A DNA stretch of 64,000 bases from an uncultured Eubacteriales bacterium. Its GTDB lineage: Bacteria; Bacillota; Clostridia; Oscillospirales; CAG-272. Under the pieces are notes generated by a model. It was not told the origin of the DNA, searched no databases, and saw only the letters and a program-made list of their open reading frames with translations. How positions within the stretch are numbered: position 1 is the stretch's first letter; every line of letters starts with the position of its first letter. Shown piece by piece: positions 35,932 to 43,997 of this stretch. The stretch spans positions 443,094-507,093 of the forward strand of contig CAKSDZ010000002.1 of assembly GCA_934446365.1 (NCBI GenBank). The letters run 5' to 3'. The position numbers and the translations under genes were made by a program.

Positions 35932-36162
35932 TCAATCGTCAAGCGACACCGTTTCCCATTCGGGAAGCGGCGGCTTTTCCTTCGGGTTTCGTTTGAGCGG
36001 GTCATAGCGGAAGCGGCGGCAGACATAGGTCGCCCTCACCACGCCTTTTTTGGGACAGACGACGTCGGTGTCCTCCCCGTCGGGACCGGGAACCGGCGTT
36101 CCGAATTCGCAGAAAGCGCAGAATTTTTCGATTTCACAATCTTTCTTGTTTCCGCCGAGCAT
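35932..36162 (-). CDS. Small Cys-rich conserved hypothetical protein upstream of mutS2
   Basis: 76 residues with five cysteines arranged C9, C15-x2-C18, C37 and C48, a pattern suited to zinc or another metal. The middle has GPDGEDTDVVCPKKGVV and the C-terminus is Pro- and charge-rich (RRFRYDPLKRNPKEKPPLPE). I start it at the ATG at 36162, preceded by GAGGCGGTGGG, and not at the GTG at 36171. It is ten bases from mutS2 and thus in its operon. Function unknown; a regulatory or structural zinc protein is only a guess. Confidence 0.72.
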   Translation of the reverse strand: MLGGNKKDCEIEKFCAFCEFGTPVPGPDGEDTDVVCPKKGVVRATYVCRRFRYDPLKRNPKEKPPLPEWETVSLDD

Positions 36163-36197
36163 TTTTCCCACCGCCTCTAAAAAAATGATACAGTATT

Positions 36198-36203
36198 ATT
36201 ATA
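36198..36203 (-). promoter_or_regulatory. -10 element upstream of the small protein/mutS2/rhamnose run
   Basis: A minus-strand TATAAT lies 35 bases before the small gene, but no good -35 is seen 17 bases upstream. If active, it would be the only visible promoter for the whole mutS2-to-prs run. Confidence 0.4.
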
Positions 36204-36215
36204 CAGCATCCCTTT

Positions 36216-37322
36216 CTATTTTTCCACCCCTTTTTTGAAAAATCCTTGATTTTTTACAAATCCCATGACGGCAGCGCCCAAAAGCACGGCAAATGCCGCA
36301 GCGCCGATCGCGACAGCTGCGGCAACACGCCCCATGAAAGCGCTGAAAACAATGGTATACGCGGCGCAGAAAAGCGCGCAGAGCAGCTTGCCGGACAGAT
36401 ACCGCGCCATGGACAGAGACGCCGCGCCCGCTCTGTCCGCCGCCTGCATATAGACGGAAATCCCGCCGAAACCGAGCATCGCGCCGGAGAGCGCAAGCAT
36501 CACGGGCGCGGATACGTCATGGACTCCACCGAGCGCCGCAAACCCGCCGGAAATTTCAAAAAATCCGCGCAGCAGTGCGCCGCCAAGCTCGCCTATGTTC
36601 CATTTCAGAGCGGAAAACAGCGCCAGCAGAGAATCCGACAGGACGCAGAAAAAAACGACGAAGCCGCATACGGAGAGAAGCGCCGCGGCGCCCTCCGAAA
36701 CCGACGATGACACCACGCGTGCGGCGGAAAGCTTTTCCTTTGCCGCCTCACGGGAACGCTCCGATTTCTCGGAAAGCAGCATTCCGCGTCTTTTTTTCGC
36801 CGTGAGAAGCACCGCCGTTATCGCCGCCGCCGTCTGCGCGGCAAAGAGCACCGCTCCGAAGCCCGCCGAGCCGAAAAAAGACGCGCCGACAGTGCCGACG
36901 ACAAATGCGGGTCCCGCATTGTTGCAGAACGGCATCAGCGATTCCGCCTCTTCTTTTGTGATATCCCCGCGCAGGACAAGCTCGGAGAGCGCGACAGCGC
37001 CCATCGGAAAGCCGGAAACAAGTCCGATGAGAAAAGCCACAAAACCGCCGCAGGACATGCCGAGAAGCGGACAGAGGCGCGCCATCGGCGTTCGCGCCAG
37101 CTTCTCACAGAAGCCCGTTTTGATGAGAATCTTCGCGCATATGACAAACACGGCGAGCGACGGGATGACCGAGCGCGCGCAAAGGGAAAGTGCCGCTCCC
37201 GCCGAAGCTGCCGTCTCTCCGGGCGAAAAAAGGGAAAACGCCATGAGCCAAAATGCGAAAATCAGAACCGATATAATGGAAAATATCTGCTTATTTTGTT
37301 TTATTGCCGCCACCTCCCGCAT
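36216..37322 (-). CDS. ylbJ: YlbJ-like sporulation integral membrane protein
   Basis: A 368-residue membrane protein with eight to ten hydrophobic segments and two Gate/nucleoside-recognition-like halves. CARSVIPSLAVFVI (about 48-61), GLVSGFPMGAVALSELVLRG (about 99-118) and MPFCNNAGPAFVVGTVG (about 129-145) are the characteristic YlbJ/SpmA-type motifs. In Bacillus, ylbJ is controlled by the mother-cell sigma factor E and is needed for heat-resistant spores. The ATG at 37322 has no upstream ribosome-binding site; a GGGAGG lies inside codons 2-4, so the true start may be slightly downstream. It is divergent from yqfC, with a sigma-E-like promoter between them. Confidence 0.75.
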   Translation of the reverse strand: MREVAAIKQNKQIFSIISVLIFAFWLMAFSLFSPGETAASAGAALSLCARSVIPSLAVFVICAKILIKTGFCEKLARTPMARLCPLLGMSCGGFVAFLIGLVSGFPMGAVALSELVLRGDITKEEAESLMPFCNNAGPAFVVGTVGASFFGSAGFGAVLFAAQTAAAITAVLLTAKKRRGMLLSEKSERSREAAKEKLSAARVVSSSVSEGAAALLSVCGFVVFFCVLSDSLLALFSALKWNIGELGGALLRGFFEISGGFAALGGVHDVSAPVMLALSGAMLGFGGISVYMQAADRAGAASLSMARYLSGKLLCALFCAAYTIVFSAFMGRVAAAVAIGAAAFAVLLGAAVMGFVKNQGFFKKGVEK

Positions 37323-37340
37323 AAAAATGGTGATGAATCA

Positions 37341-37369
37341 TAAATATGCGAAGCGGCCGCCCGATATTG
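37341..37369 (-). promoter_or_regulatory. Sigma-E-like promoter between ylbJ and yqfC
   Basis: On the minus strand, CAATATC (37363-37369) and CATATTTA (37341-37348) are 14 bases apart. This resembles the sporulation sigma-E pattern (-35 near KMATATT, -10 near CATACAMT) with a weak -10. The region is nearly palindromic, so a divergent site for yqfC is possible. Weak by itself, but both flanking genes belong to the sigma-E regulon in Bacillus. Confidence 0.35.
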
Positions 37370-37406
37370 ATGTATAGGCGGAAAATTCGCTCCATCGGAG
37401 GAAGCA

Positions 37407-37664
37407 ATGAAAATCCGAAAAGAGAAAAAAATCCGACAGCCGCATATCCCCGTCATCCCGCGCGAGACGCTGGAAATCGCGGAACGGTGCGAAATGCTGG
37501 TCACCGGCGTCACCGGCATCGACGAATACAGCCGCGAGCTGATTCGGGTAAAAACCAAAAACGGAATCGTAAAGGTATGCGGAAGAGGACTTATCATGTG
37601 CTGGGCGGGAGAAAAGAAGCTCATGTTCCGCGGCAGAATCGAAGCCGTCTTTTTTGAAGCCTGA
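37407..37664 (+). CDS. yqfC: YabP/YqfC family sporulation protein
   Basis: 85 residues of the YabP/YqfC family. The family core reads IPRETLEIAERCEMLVTGVT, then EYSRELIRVKTKNGIVKVCG and the closing RGRIEAVFFEA, a small all-beta fold. YqfC is made in the mother cell during sporulation. CGGAGGA precedes the ATG. The gene is followed after 53 bases by yqfD, its usual partner, and the order continues to phoH, ybeY, era and recO as in most sporulating Bacillota. Confidence 0.9.
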   Translation: MKIRKEKKIRQPHIPVIPRETLEIAERCEMLVTGVTGIDEYSRELIRVKTKNGIVKVCGRGLIMCWAGEKKLMFRGRIEAVFFEA

Positions 37665-37717
37665 AAACAGCCTGAACTCGAATATTGACTTGCCGTAAAC
37701 GGCAGATGGAGGAAACC

Positions 37718-38896
37718 ATGGGAAAGGCACTCACCTTTATCAGAAGCAGCTACCGGATATCCGTGGACGAATGCGACGGCAAATGCGCGCTCAATTTTCT
37801 CGTATCGCACGACATTCCGTTCTACGGTCTTGAAACGGGCGACGGGACCCTGTCTTTCTGTCTTTATATCCCGTATTTCAAAGAATATGAAAAGCTGCGC
37901 GGCGAAAATCGCTTTTCGGAAGAGAGGCGCACGCTTTTGGGCATGCGTTCGCTGCTTCACCGCTATAAGGGGCGAATCGGGCTTGCCGTGGGTGCGCTTG
38001 CCGCGATCGTCCTTATCGTCACCTCCTCCTTTTTTGTGTGGGATATCACCGTCACCGGCACGGACAAAATCCCCGCCAAGACAATCACCGACGCGCTGGA
38101 ACGGCACGGCGTGAAGCTCGGCGCCTATATTCCGTCTCTCGACACGGAAAAAATCGAGCAGGCGATGGTGCTCGAGGTGGACGGACTTTCTTGGATTACG
38201 CTGAATCTGCGCGGGACGGTCGCCTCCGTCGAGGTGCGCGAAAGGAGCGAGGACGCGCAGGAGGTCGACACGCAGGCGCCCTCCAATCTCATTGCGGCGT
38301 TTGACGGACAGATTGAAGCATTGGAGGTCACGGGAGGCGTCGCCGCCGTGAAGCACGGGCAGATCGTCAAAAAGGGACAGCTTCTCGTAAGCGGCGTCAT
38401 CGATTCCAACGCGCTCGGCTACCGTCTTGTGCGCGCACGCGGCGAGGTGACGGCAAGGGTCACGCTCACGTATGACGTTGAGATTCCGTATCAGATGGAA
38501 GAAAAGGTCTATACCGGCAACTTTATAAAGCAGAAATCCTTAAAAATTTTCTCAAAAACGATAAATCTTTTCGGAAAAGATAGCATTTCCACCGAAAGTT
38601 GTGATAGAATAGAAAAAGAAAGGCGGCTTTATCTGTTCGGAAAGATCAAGCTTCCCATTTTTATCACGGAAACGACCTATGCGGAATACGAAATGAAAGA
38701 AAAAACGCTCACGCAAACCGAGGCGTTGAAGCTCGCCTATGAGGAGCTTCACAGGCTCTGCGACGGCGATCTCGAAAATGCGGAAATCCTTGCGAGACAC
38801 ACGCATTTTTCCGAGGACGAAAACGGCATCTACCTCCGCGAAGAGGTGGAATGCATCATCGACATCACGGAGGAGGTCAAAATCGAAACGGACTGA
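37718..38896 (+). CDS. yqfD: Sporulation protein YqfD
   Basis: 392 residues. The N-terminal soluble part (1-85) is followed by one transmembrane helix (about 88-110, IGLAVGALAAIVLIVTSSFF) and an extracytoplasmic region with a POTRA-like start (WDITVTGTDKIPAKTI) and the conserved LRGTVASVEVRER and PSNLIAAFDGQIEALEV segments. YqfD is a mother-cell membrane protein of sporulation whose exact task is unknown. The ATG at 37718 has GGAGG five bases upstream; the frame starts at 37685 without a better site. It is the usual partner of yqfC. Confidence 0.9.
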   Translation: MGKALTFIRSSYRISVDECDGKCALNFLVSHDIPFYGLETGDGTLSFCLYIPYFKEYEKLRGENRFSEERRTLLGMRSLLHRYKGRIGLAVGALAAIVLIVTSSFFVWDITVTGTDKIPAKTITDALERHGVKLGAYIPSLDTEKIEQAMVLEVDGLSWITLNLRGTVASVEVRERSEDAQEVDTQAPSNLIAAFDGQIEALEVTGGVAAVKHGQIVKKGQLLVSGVIDSNALGYRLVRARGEVTARVTLTYDVEIPYQMEEKVYTGNFIKQKSLKIFSKTINLFGKDSISTESCDRIEKERRLYLFGKIKLPIFITETTYAEYEMKEKTLTQTEALKLAYEELHRLCDGDLENAEILARHTHFSEDENGIYLREEVECIIDITEEVKIETD

Positions 38897-38954
38897 CCGC
38901 GCCATGGCCGCCGGCAGCCCGGCAAAGACCGCATAAAAACAAGGAGAAGCAAAA

Positions 38955-40661
38955 ATGACATACAGCATTCTTTTACATGACAAAAACGGAGCCTGCCCGC
39001 TTTTCGATATCGGAGAGACCTTTCCGCAGGAGGGCATATGGGAAAACCAATGCCAAAATATCCGCGTCACGGCGTCTTTTTCCCAAAAGGGAGACGCGAT
39101 GCTCGTGACCCTTACCGCCGCGGCGGATACGGACGCATCCTGCTATCTTTCCCTATACGGAAAAGGAAACGGGACGCTGACCTCCTTCAACGGGCAATGT
39201 GAGCATGAGCAGCTTCTGCGTCAAAGCCCGCACAACTATCGCAATTATAATTTCAAAATGGACGGCAGCGCCGTGCCGATGGCGGCGGTGACGGAGCGGG
39301 GCAGAACCGACCTTTTCATCTCCGACCAGCCCGGCCACTGCGACAATTACACAACGCAGCATTTTCTTCCGGAAACCGGAGAATTTTATCTCTCCTCCGG
39401 CGATTCCGGCGGCTCTCCGAATTTCGAGGGCGACGCATTTTCGCCGTATTATCACGAGGTCGGCGGCGGAAAGACTCACACTTTCCGTTTCGTCGTGAAA
39501 AGCTGTGAGGCGGCCTCGCTGAAAGCCATTCGGCGCGAAGCCTTTCTCACGATTGATAAGATTTGGGGCGACGGTTGCGACAGCGCCTATCACGCCGTCT
39601 CATTTGCCAGCAACTATATGCACTACCGCCGCAACGAATCCGGAACAAGCGACTTTTGGATTGTCGCGGGCATTCAGTACGCCAACTGCCAGTATGTGCG
39701 CGATTCCTTTTATCAGACGTGGATTCTCCCCGTCGAAACGGAAATGCAGTGCTACCACGCCTTCCGTGAGGATTGGCTGAAAGAAGCGGAAAATTCCCTG
39801 ATTTATCTGATTTGGTCCTATCGCGTCGTCAAGAAGGGAGGCACCTTCAACCGGGAGCTTGCCCGCAAGGCATACGACATTATGATGGGCTGCCTTGCCA
39901 AGAAGCCTGCCGACGGCGGCTTTTATCCCAACTGCGACGAGCACGGAGCCTTCCGCAACTGGTTCGACATCTGCTGCTTTGAATTTGACGATGTGGACGC
40001 TTATTCGCAGGGGCTCTGCGTCTGTGCGCTGCGCGCGGCAAGGGAGCTGGGCTTTGAAATCCATGACGCATACGAGAAGGCGATCACCCGCTATCTTGCG
40101 CTTTACAACGGCGATTATATCCCCATGAGCGCGAAAAAGCCGTATCTCGCGCTGGATTTCGGGGTCGGGGACCTTTTTCATGCGCTTCTGTTCGGAAGCA
40201 CATTCCTGCCGGACGAAATCATGCTCAAAACCTATCGCCGCATCATGGAAAGCAAGGCAAAAACGCCCCACGGAACGAAGATCGTCTCCGCACCGGACGG
40301 CGAGTATCTGCCAATGGAGGCCTATGGCGCATATGGCTATATCCACCCGGGAATGGCAAAAATGGACCTCGGCCGGTACGCCAACGGCGGCTCCTACCAC
40401 ATTTATGAGATGCTGTTCCACATCGACGCCCACCTGCATGGCGTGCCGGAGGCGGTGGACAATATGATATGGCGGCTTTTCATCGATCTCGATTACGACG
40501 GCGCGACGCATGAGTATATGCACACCATTCAGGGAAACGGCGTCAAAGCCAATCAGGGCTGGAATGCCGCCGTCTATGAAATTTGGGACGAGCTCTGCAA
40601 AAGCGGCAAAGGCGATCCGCACTTTTTTGAGGCGGCGGAGGACAAGCTGCGAAACGTTTAA
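38955..40661 (+). CDS. Putative six-hairpin glycosidase-like protein, unassigned family
   Basis: 568 residues with no signal peptide. An N-terminal beta region (1-180) is followed by an alpha-helical barrel-like part (about 190-560), with aromatic and acidic motifs common in (alpha/alpha)6 glycosidases: YVRDSFYQTWILPVETEM (about 256-273), GGFYPNCDEHGAFRNWFDIC (about 322-341), EFDDVDAYSQGL and GGSYHIYEMLFHIDAHL. I cannot place it in a GH family. AAGGAGA precedes the ATG. It interrupts the otherwise conserved yqfD-phoH junction on the same strand, with 58 and 26 bases to its neighbours. A sugar-related enzyme inside a sporulation/RNA cluster is unexpected. Confidence 0.7.
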   Translation: MTYSILLHDKNGACPLFDIGETFPQEGIWENQCQNIRVTASFSQKGDAMLVTLTAAADTDASCYLSLYGKGNGTLTSFNGQCEHEQLLRQSPHNYRNYNFKMDGSAVPMAAVTERGRTDLFISDQPGHCDNYTTQHFLPETGEFYLSSGDSGGSPNFEGDAFSPYYHEVGGGKTHTFRFVVKSCEAASLKAIRREAFLTIDKIWGDGCDSAYHAVSFASNYMHYRRNESGTSDFWIVAGIQYANCQYVRDSFYQTWILPVETEMQCYHAFREDWLKEAENSLIYLIWSYRVVKKGGTFNRELARKAYDIMMGCLAKKPADGGFYPNCDEHGAFRNWFDICCFEFDDVDAYSQGLCVCALRAARELGFEIHDAYEKAITRYLALYNGDYIPMSAKKPYLALDFGVGDLFHALLFGSTFLPDEIMLKTYRRIMESKAKTPHGTKIVSAPDGEYLPMEAYGAYGYIHPGMAKMDLGRYANGGSYHIYEMLFHIDAHLHGVPEAVDNMIWRLFIDLDYDGATHEYMHTIQGNGVKANQGWNAAVYEIWDELCKSGKGDPHFFEAAEDKLRNV

Positions 40662-40687
40662 GCAACCGTAAAAAACAAGGAGTATCT

Positions 40688-41707
40688 ATGTACGAAAAAA
40701 CACTTCTCACCGAAACCGCCCTGCAAACCGCCGCGCTTTTCGGCAATTTCGACTGCAACATCGCCGTCATTGAAAAGGCCTTCGGCGTTTCCGTTGTCAA
40801 CCGCGACACGGAAAAAACCGCCGGAGACGCCGTCGTTATCCGCGGCGAGGACAGCGACGCCGTGCTCGCCGCCTATACGGCGCTCGAATATCTGAAAAAC
40901 ATGGCGGAAATGGGCAGCGAGCTCTCGGAGCAAAGCGTCGAATATGTCGTTTCCATGGTAAAAAGCGGAGAGCCGCTCGAGCGTTTCGGCGACGACTGCA
41001 TCTGCGTCACCACAAAGGGCAAGCCCATCAAAGCAAAAACGCTCGGCCAAAAGAAATATATCGATGCCATCAAGAAAAACACCGTCATTCTCGGCATCGG
41101 CCCCGCCGGAACGGGAAAGACGTTTCTCGCCGTAGCGGCGGCCTCCACCGCCCTGCGCAGCAAAGAGGTTTCCCGCATCATTCTGACACGCCCCGCCGTG
41201 GAAGCCGGAGAAAAGCTCGGCTTTCTGCCGGGCGACCTGCAGACGAAAATCGACCCGTATCTGCGCCCGCTCCACGATGCGCTCTTTGAGATGCTCGGCG
41301 CGGAAACCTATCAGAAGCACATCGAACGCGGCACCATCGAAATTGCTCCGCTCGCCTATATGCGCGGACGCACGCTCGACGACAGCTTCATCATTCTCGA
41401 CGAGGCGCAGAACACCACGCCGGAGCAGATGAAAATGTTCTTAACGAGACTCGGTTTTAATTCCAAAGCCGTCGTAACGGGCGACATCACGCAAACGGAT
41501 TTGCCCACAGGTGCGCGCAGCGGCCTTGTCGAGGCCATGCGGATTCTGCGCGGCATCGAGGGCATCGCCATCCATGAGTTTTCCGAGCGCGACGTCGTGC
41601 GCCACAAGCTCGTCCAGCGCATCATTCTCGCTTATGAAAAATATGAACGCGAGAAACGGACAAAAAGCGAAAAATACCGCATCGCCAAAAAGGAACAGGG
41701 CAAATGA
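40688..41707 (+). CDS. phoH: PhoH family ATPase
   Basis: 339 residues. The C-terminal two thirds is a PhoH ATPase with Walker A GPAGTGKTFLAVAA (about 138-151) and Walker B FIILDEAQNTTPEQ (about 234-247), followed by SKAVVTGDITQTDLP (sensor region). The N-terminal part (1-120) is a KH-like module of the PhoL type. PhoH proteins are thought to act in RNA metabolism next to YbeY. The reading frame ends in an ATGA overlap with ybeY, showing coupled translation. AAGGAG precedes the ATG at 40688. Confidence 0.93.
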   Translation: MYEKTLLTETALQTAALFGNFDCNIAVIEKAFGVSVVNRDTEKTAGDAVVIRGEDSDAVLAAYTALEYLKNMAEMGSELSEQSVEYVVSMVKSGEPLERFGDDCICVTTKGKPIKAKTLGQKKYIDAIKKNTVILGIGPAGTGKTFLAVAAASTALRSKEVSRIILTRPAVEAGEKLGFLPGDLQTKIDPYLRPLHDALFEMLGAETYQKHIERGTIEIAPLAYMRGRTLDDSFIILDEAQNTTPEQMKMFLTRLGFNSKAVVTGDITQTDLPTGARSGLVEAMRILRGIEGIAIHEFSERDVVRHKLVQRIILAYEKYEREKRTKSEKYRIAKKEQGK

Positions 41708-42201
41708 AGCACACCGTTTATTTTCAGAACCGTCAAAAGGCCGTAAGCATCACGCCCGCCATCCGCGCGCTCATCCGGAAGGCCGTGTCGGAAACGCTCC
41801 GCGAGGAGGCGTTTCCCCGTCCGGCGGAGATATCCGTCAGCTTTGTGAGCAATGAGGAAATCCACGCGCTCAATCTCGAATACCGGGGAAAGGACAAGCC
41901 CACCGACGTGCTCTCTTTCCCCATGTGGGAGGAAGACGAGCTTGACACAGGCGCCGCGGCAGGCGACATCGACCCCGGAAACGACGCCGTTCTGCTCGGC
42001 GATATCGTCATCTCCGCCGAAAAGGCCGTGGAGCAGGCGGCGGAATACGGACATTCGCCCGAACGTGAATTTGCGTTCCTCGCCGTCCATTCGACCCTGC
42101 ACCTGCTCGGCTACGACCATGAAACCTCCGCAGAGGACGAAGCCCACATGAACCAAAAACAGGAGGAAATCCTAACAAAAATCGGCGTTCCGCGCACATA
42201 A
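41704..42201 (+). CDS. ybeY: Endoribonuclease YbeY (16S rRNA maturation)
   Basis: 165 residues. It contains the zinc-binding family signature HSTLHLLGYDHE (about 137-148), the upstream EYRGKDKPTDVLSFP (about 58-72) and LGDIVISAEKA. YbeY is a metal-dependent nuclease for 16S rRNA 3'-end maturation and ribosome quality control. The start codon overlaps the phoH stop by 4 bases. It is followed by the AAC(3)-like gene instead of the diacylglycerol kinase or era gene usual here. Confidence 0.94.
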   Translation: MKHTVYFQNRQKAVSITPAIRALIRKAVSETLREEAFPRPAEISVSFVSNEEIHALNLEYRGKDKPTDVLSFPMWEEDELDTGAAAGDIDPGNDAVLLGDIVISAEKAVEQAAEYGHSPEREFAFLAVHSTLHLLGYDHETSAEDEAHMNQKQEEILTKIGVPRT

Positions 42202-42227
42202 AACGGAGCAGCTGTGAAAGGATATCC

Positions 42228-43031
42228 ATGCCAAAGGAATCAGACGTCATCAAGAATACAAGAAGTCCCATCACCTACGACCGCTTTCGGGCGGATATAC
42301 AGAAGCTCGGCGTCTGCCCGGGAGATGTTTTGTTTGTCCACTCCTCGCTTTCCGCCGTCGGCTGGGTCTGCGGCGGTGCGTCTACCGTCTGCGACGCTCT
42401 GACCCATGCGGTGGGAAAAGACGGAACCGTCGTCATGCCCGCACATACACGCAGCAATTCCGATCCTGCCAAGTGGGAAGCGCCGCCGGTACCAGCGGCG
42501 TGGCACGACACCATCAGAGAAACCATGCCGCCCTTTGACAAGGAAAAAGCGCCCTGTGAGGGCGTGGGAAAAATTGCGGAATGCTTCCGGCATTATCCGG
42601 GAACGCTCCGCTCCGACCACCCGCAGACGTCGTTTTGCGCGAGCGGAAAGGATGCCGCCTACATAACGGAGGGACACGCACTAACCCCGCAGTTCGGCGA
42701 CGATTCTCCGGTCGGGAAAGGCATGCGGCTGAATGCCAAGGTGCTGCTCATCGGCGTCGGCTATGACCGCTGCTCGGCGCTTCATTATGCGGAAACGGTG
42801 CTCGCGAAAGAGACTGTCAAAATGGGAGCTTCCGTTTTTGAAAACGGGAAAGCGAGCTGGAAATGGTTTTCTGATACGGATTTTGATTCCGACCGCTTCC
42901 CCGCAGTCGGCGCCGCTTTTGAAGCACAGACGGCGTTCGTGAAAATCGGCCTCATCGGACAGGCGGAATGCCGGCTCTTCCCGATGCGGGAAGTAATCGA
43001 ATTTGCGCTCCGTCATCCCGAGTTCTTATAA
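42228..43031 (+). CDS. AAC(3) family N-acetyltransferase
   Basis: 267 residues of the AAC(3)/YokD-type acetyltransferase family, not the GNAT fold. Conserved blocks: VHSSLSAVGWVCGGASTV (about 42-59), DGTVVMPAHTRSN (about 65-77), GTLRSDHPQTSFCASG (about 125-140) and GVGYDRCSALHYAE (about 176-189), which holds the His/Glu typical of the active site. Members acetylate position 3 of aminoglycosides, but many chromosomal ones have no resistance role. AAAGGA precedes the ATG. It lies in line between ybeY and era, with 26 and 41 bases to its neighbours, so it is co-expressed with ribosome-assembly genes. Confidence 0.87.
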   Translation: MPKESDVIKNTRSPITYDRFRADIQKLGVCPGDVLFVHSSLSAVGWVCGGASTVCDALTHAVGKDGTVVMPAHTRSNSDPAKWEAPPVPAAWHDTIRETMPPFDKEKAPCEGVGKIAECFRHYPGTLRSDHPQTSFCASGKDAAYITEGHALTPQFGDDSPVGKGMRLNAKVLLIGVGYDRCSALHYAETVLAKETVKMGASVFENGKASWKWFSDTDFDSDRFPAVGAAFEAQTAFVKIGLIGQAECRLFPMREVIEFALRHPEFL

Positions 43032-43072
43032 AAAAACAAGCCGCCGGAGGGCGGGAAAGGAATCTCATTTTT

Positions 43073-43957
43073 ATGAAAAAAAATCTATTCGCGGCGCTCA
43101 TCGGCCGGCCAAACGTCGGCAAATCGACGCTGCTCAACAGCATTTTGGGAGAGCATGTGTCCATCGTCTCCTCAAAGCCGCAGACCACACGGACCAAAAT
43201 CACGGGCATTCTCACCAAAGAGGAAACACAATACGTCTTTCTCGACACGCCCGGCATTCACCGTCCGAAAAATAAGCTCGGCTCCTATATGATGAAAATC
43301 GCGGACGGCGCCGCGGCGGACGTAGACGTCATTCTGCTCCTTGTCGAAGCGGGAGACCGCGTCGGACCTGTGGAAACGGAGCTTCTGCGCCGATTTGAGG
43401 GCGCGAAAATCCCGACCGTGCTTATCATCAATAAAACGGATATCAGCAACGCCAAGGAAATCGGCGACACCATCACACGCTTTTCCGAGCATCATACCTT
43501 TGATGCCGTCATTCCGATTTCCGCAAAGAACGGCAAAAACGTAGAGGTGATCTTCGAGGAGATAGACAAATTCGCAGTTGAAGGGCCTTGGTTCTTCCCC
43601 GACGATATCATCACCGATCAGCCGGAGCGCGCCATCGCCTCCGAAATCATCCGTGAAAAGCTCCTCGTCGCCCTCGGCGATGAAATTCCGCACGGAACGG
43701 CGGTCGTCATCGAAAGCTTTTCCGAAAAGAAGGATTTGCTCTCGATTCGGGCGGAAATTTTCTGCGAAAAGGCGTCTCACAAGCCCATCATCATCGGCAA
43801 AAAGGGAGACATGCTCAAAAAAATCGGCACATGGGCGCGCGAGGACATGGAAAGATTCTTCGGCATCAAGGTTTTCCTCGATCTGTGGGTAAAGGTCAAG
43901 GAAAACTGGCGCGACAGTACTGCCGTGATTGCGAATTTCGGCTTCAAAGAGGAATAA
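43073..43957 (+). CDS. era: GTPase Era
   Basis: A 294-residue ribosome-assembly GTPase. G1 GRPNVGKS (about 10-17), switch region TTRTKITGI, G3 DTPG (about 57-60), G4 NKTD (about 122-125) and G5 ISAKNGK are present, followed by a C-terminal KH domain (about 200-290) with IIIGKKGDMLKKIG that binds the 3' end of 16S rRNA. The ATG at 43073 gives the normal N-terminus; AAAGGA lies upstream. The longer frame to 42968 overlaps the preceding gene. Confidence 0.96.
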   Translation: MKKNLFAALIGRPNVGKSTLLNSILGEHVSIVSSKPQTTRTKITGILTKEETQYVFLDTPGIHRPKNKLGSYMMKIADGAAADVDVILLLVEAGDRVGPVETELLRRFEGAKIPTVLIINKTDISNAKEIGDTITRFSEHHTFDAVIPISAKNGKNVEVIFEEIDKFAVEGPWFFPDDIITDQPERAIASEIIREKLLVALGDEIPHGTAVVIESFSEKKDLLSIRAEIFCEKASHKPIIIGKKGDMLKKIGTWAREDMERFFGIKVFLDLWVKVKENWRDSTAVIANFGFKEE

Positions 43958-43997
43958 CGCGTCATTCCATTTTCAAGCGGAAGAAAGGAACCGTCCC

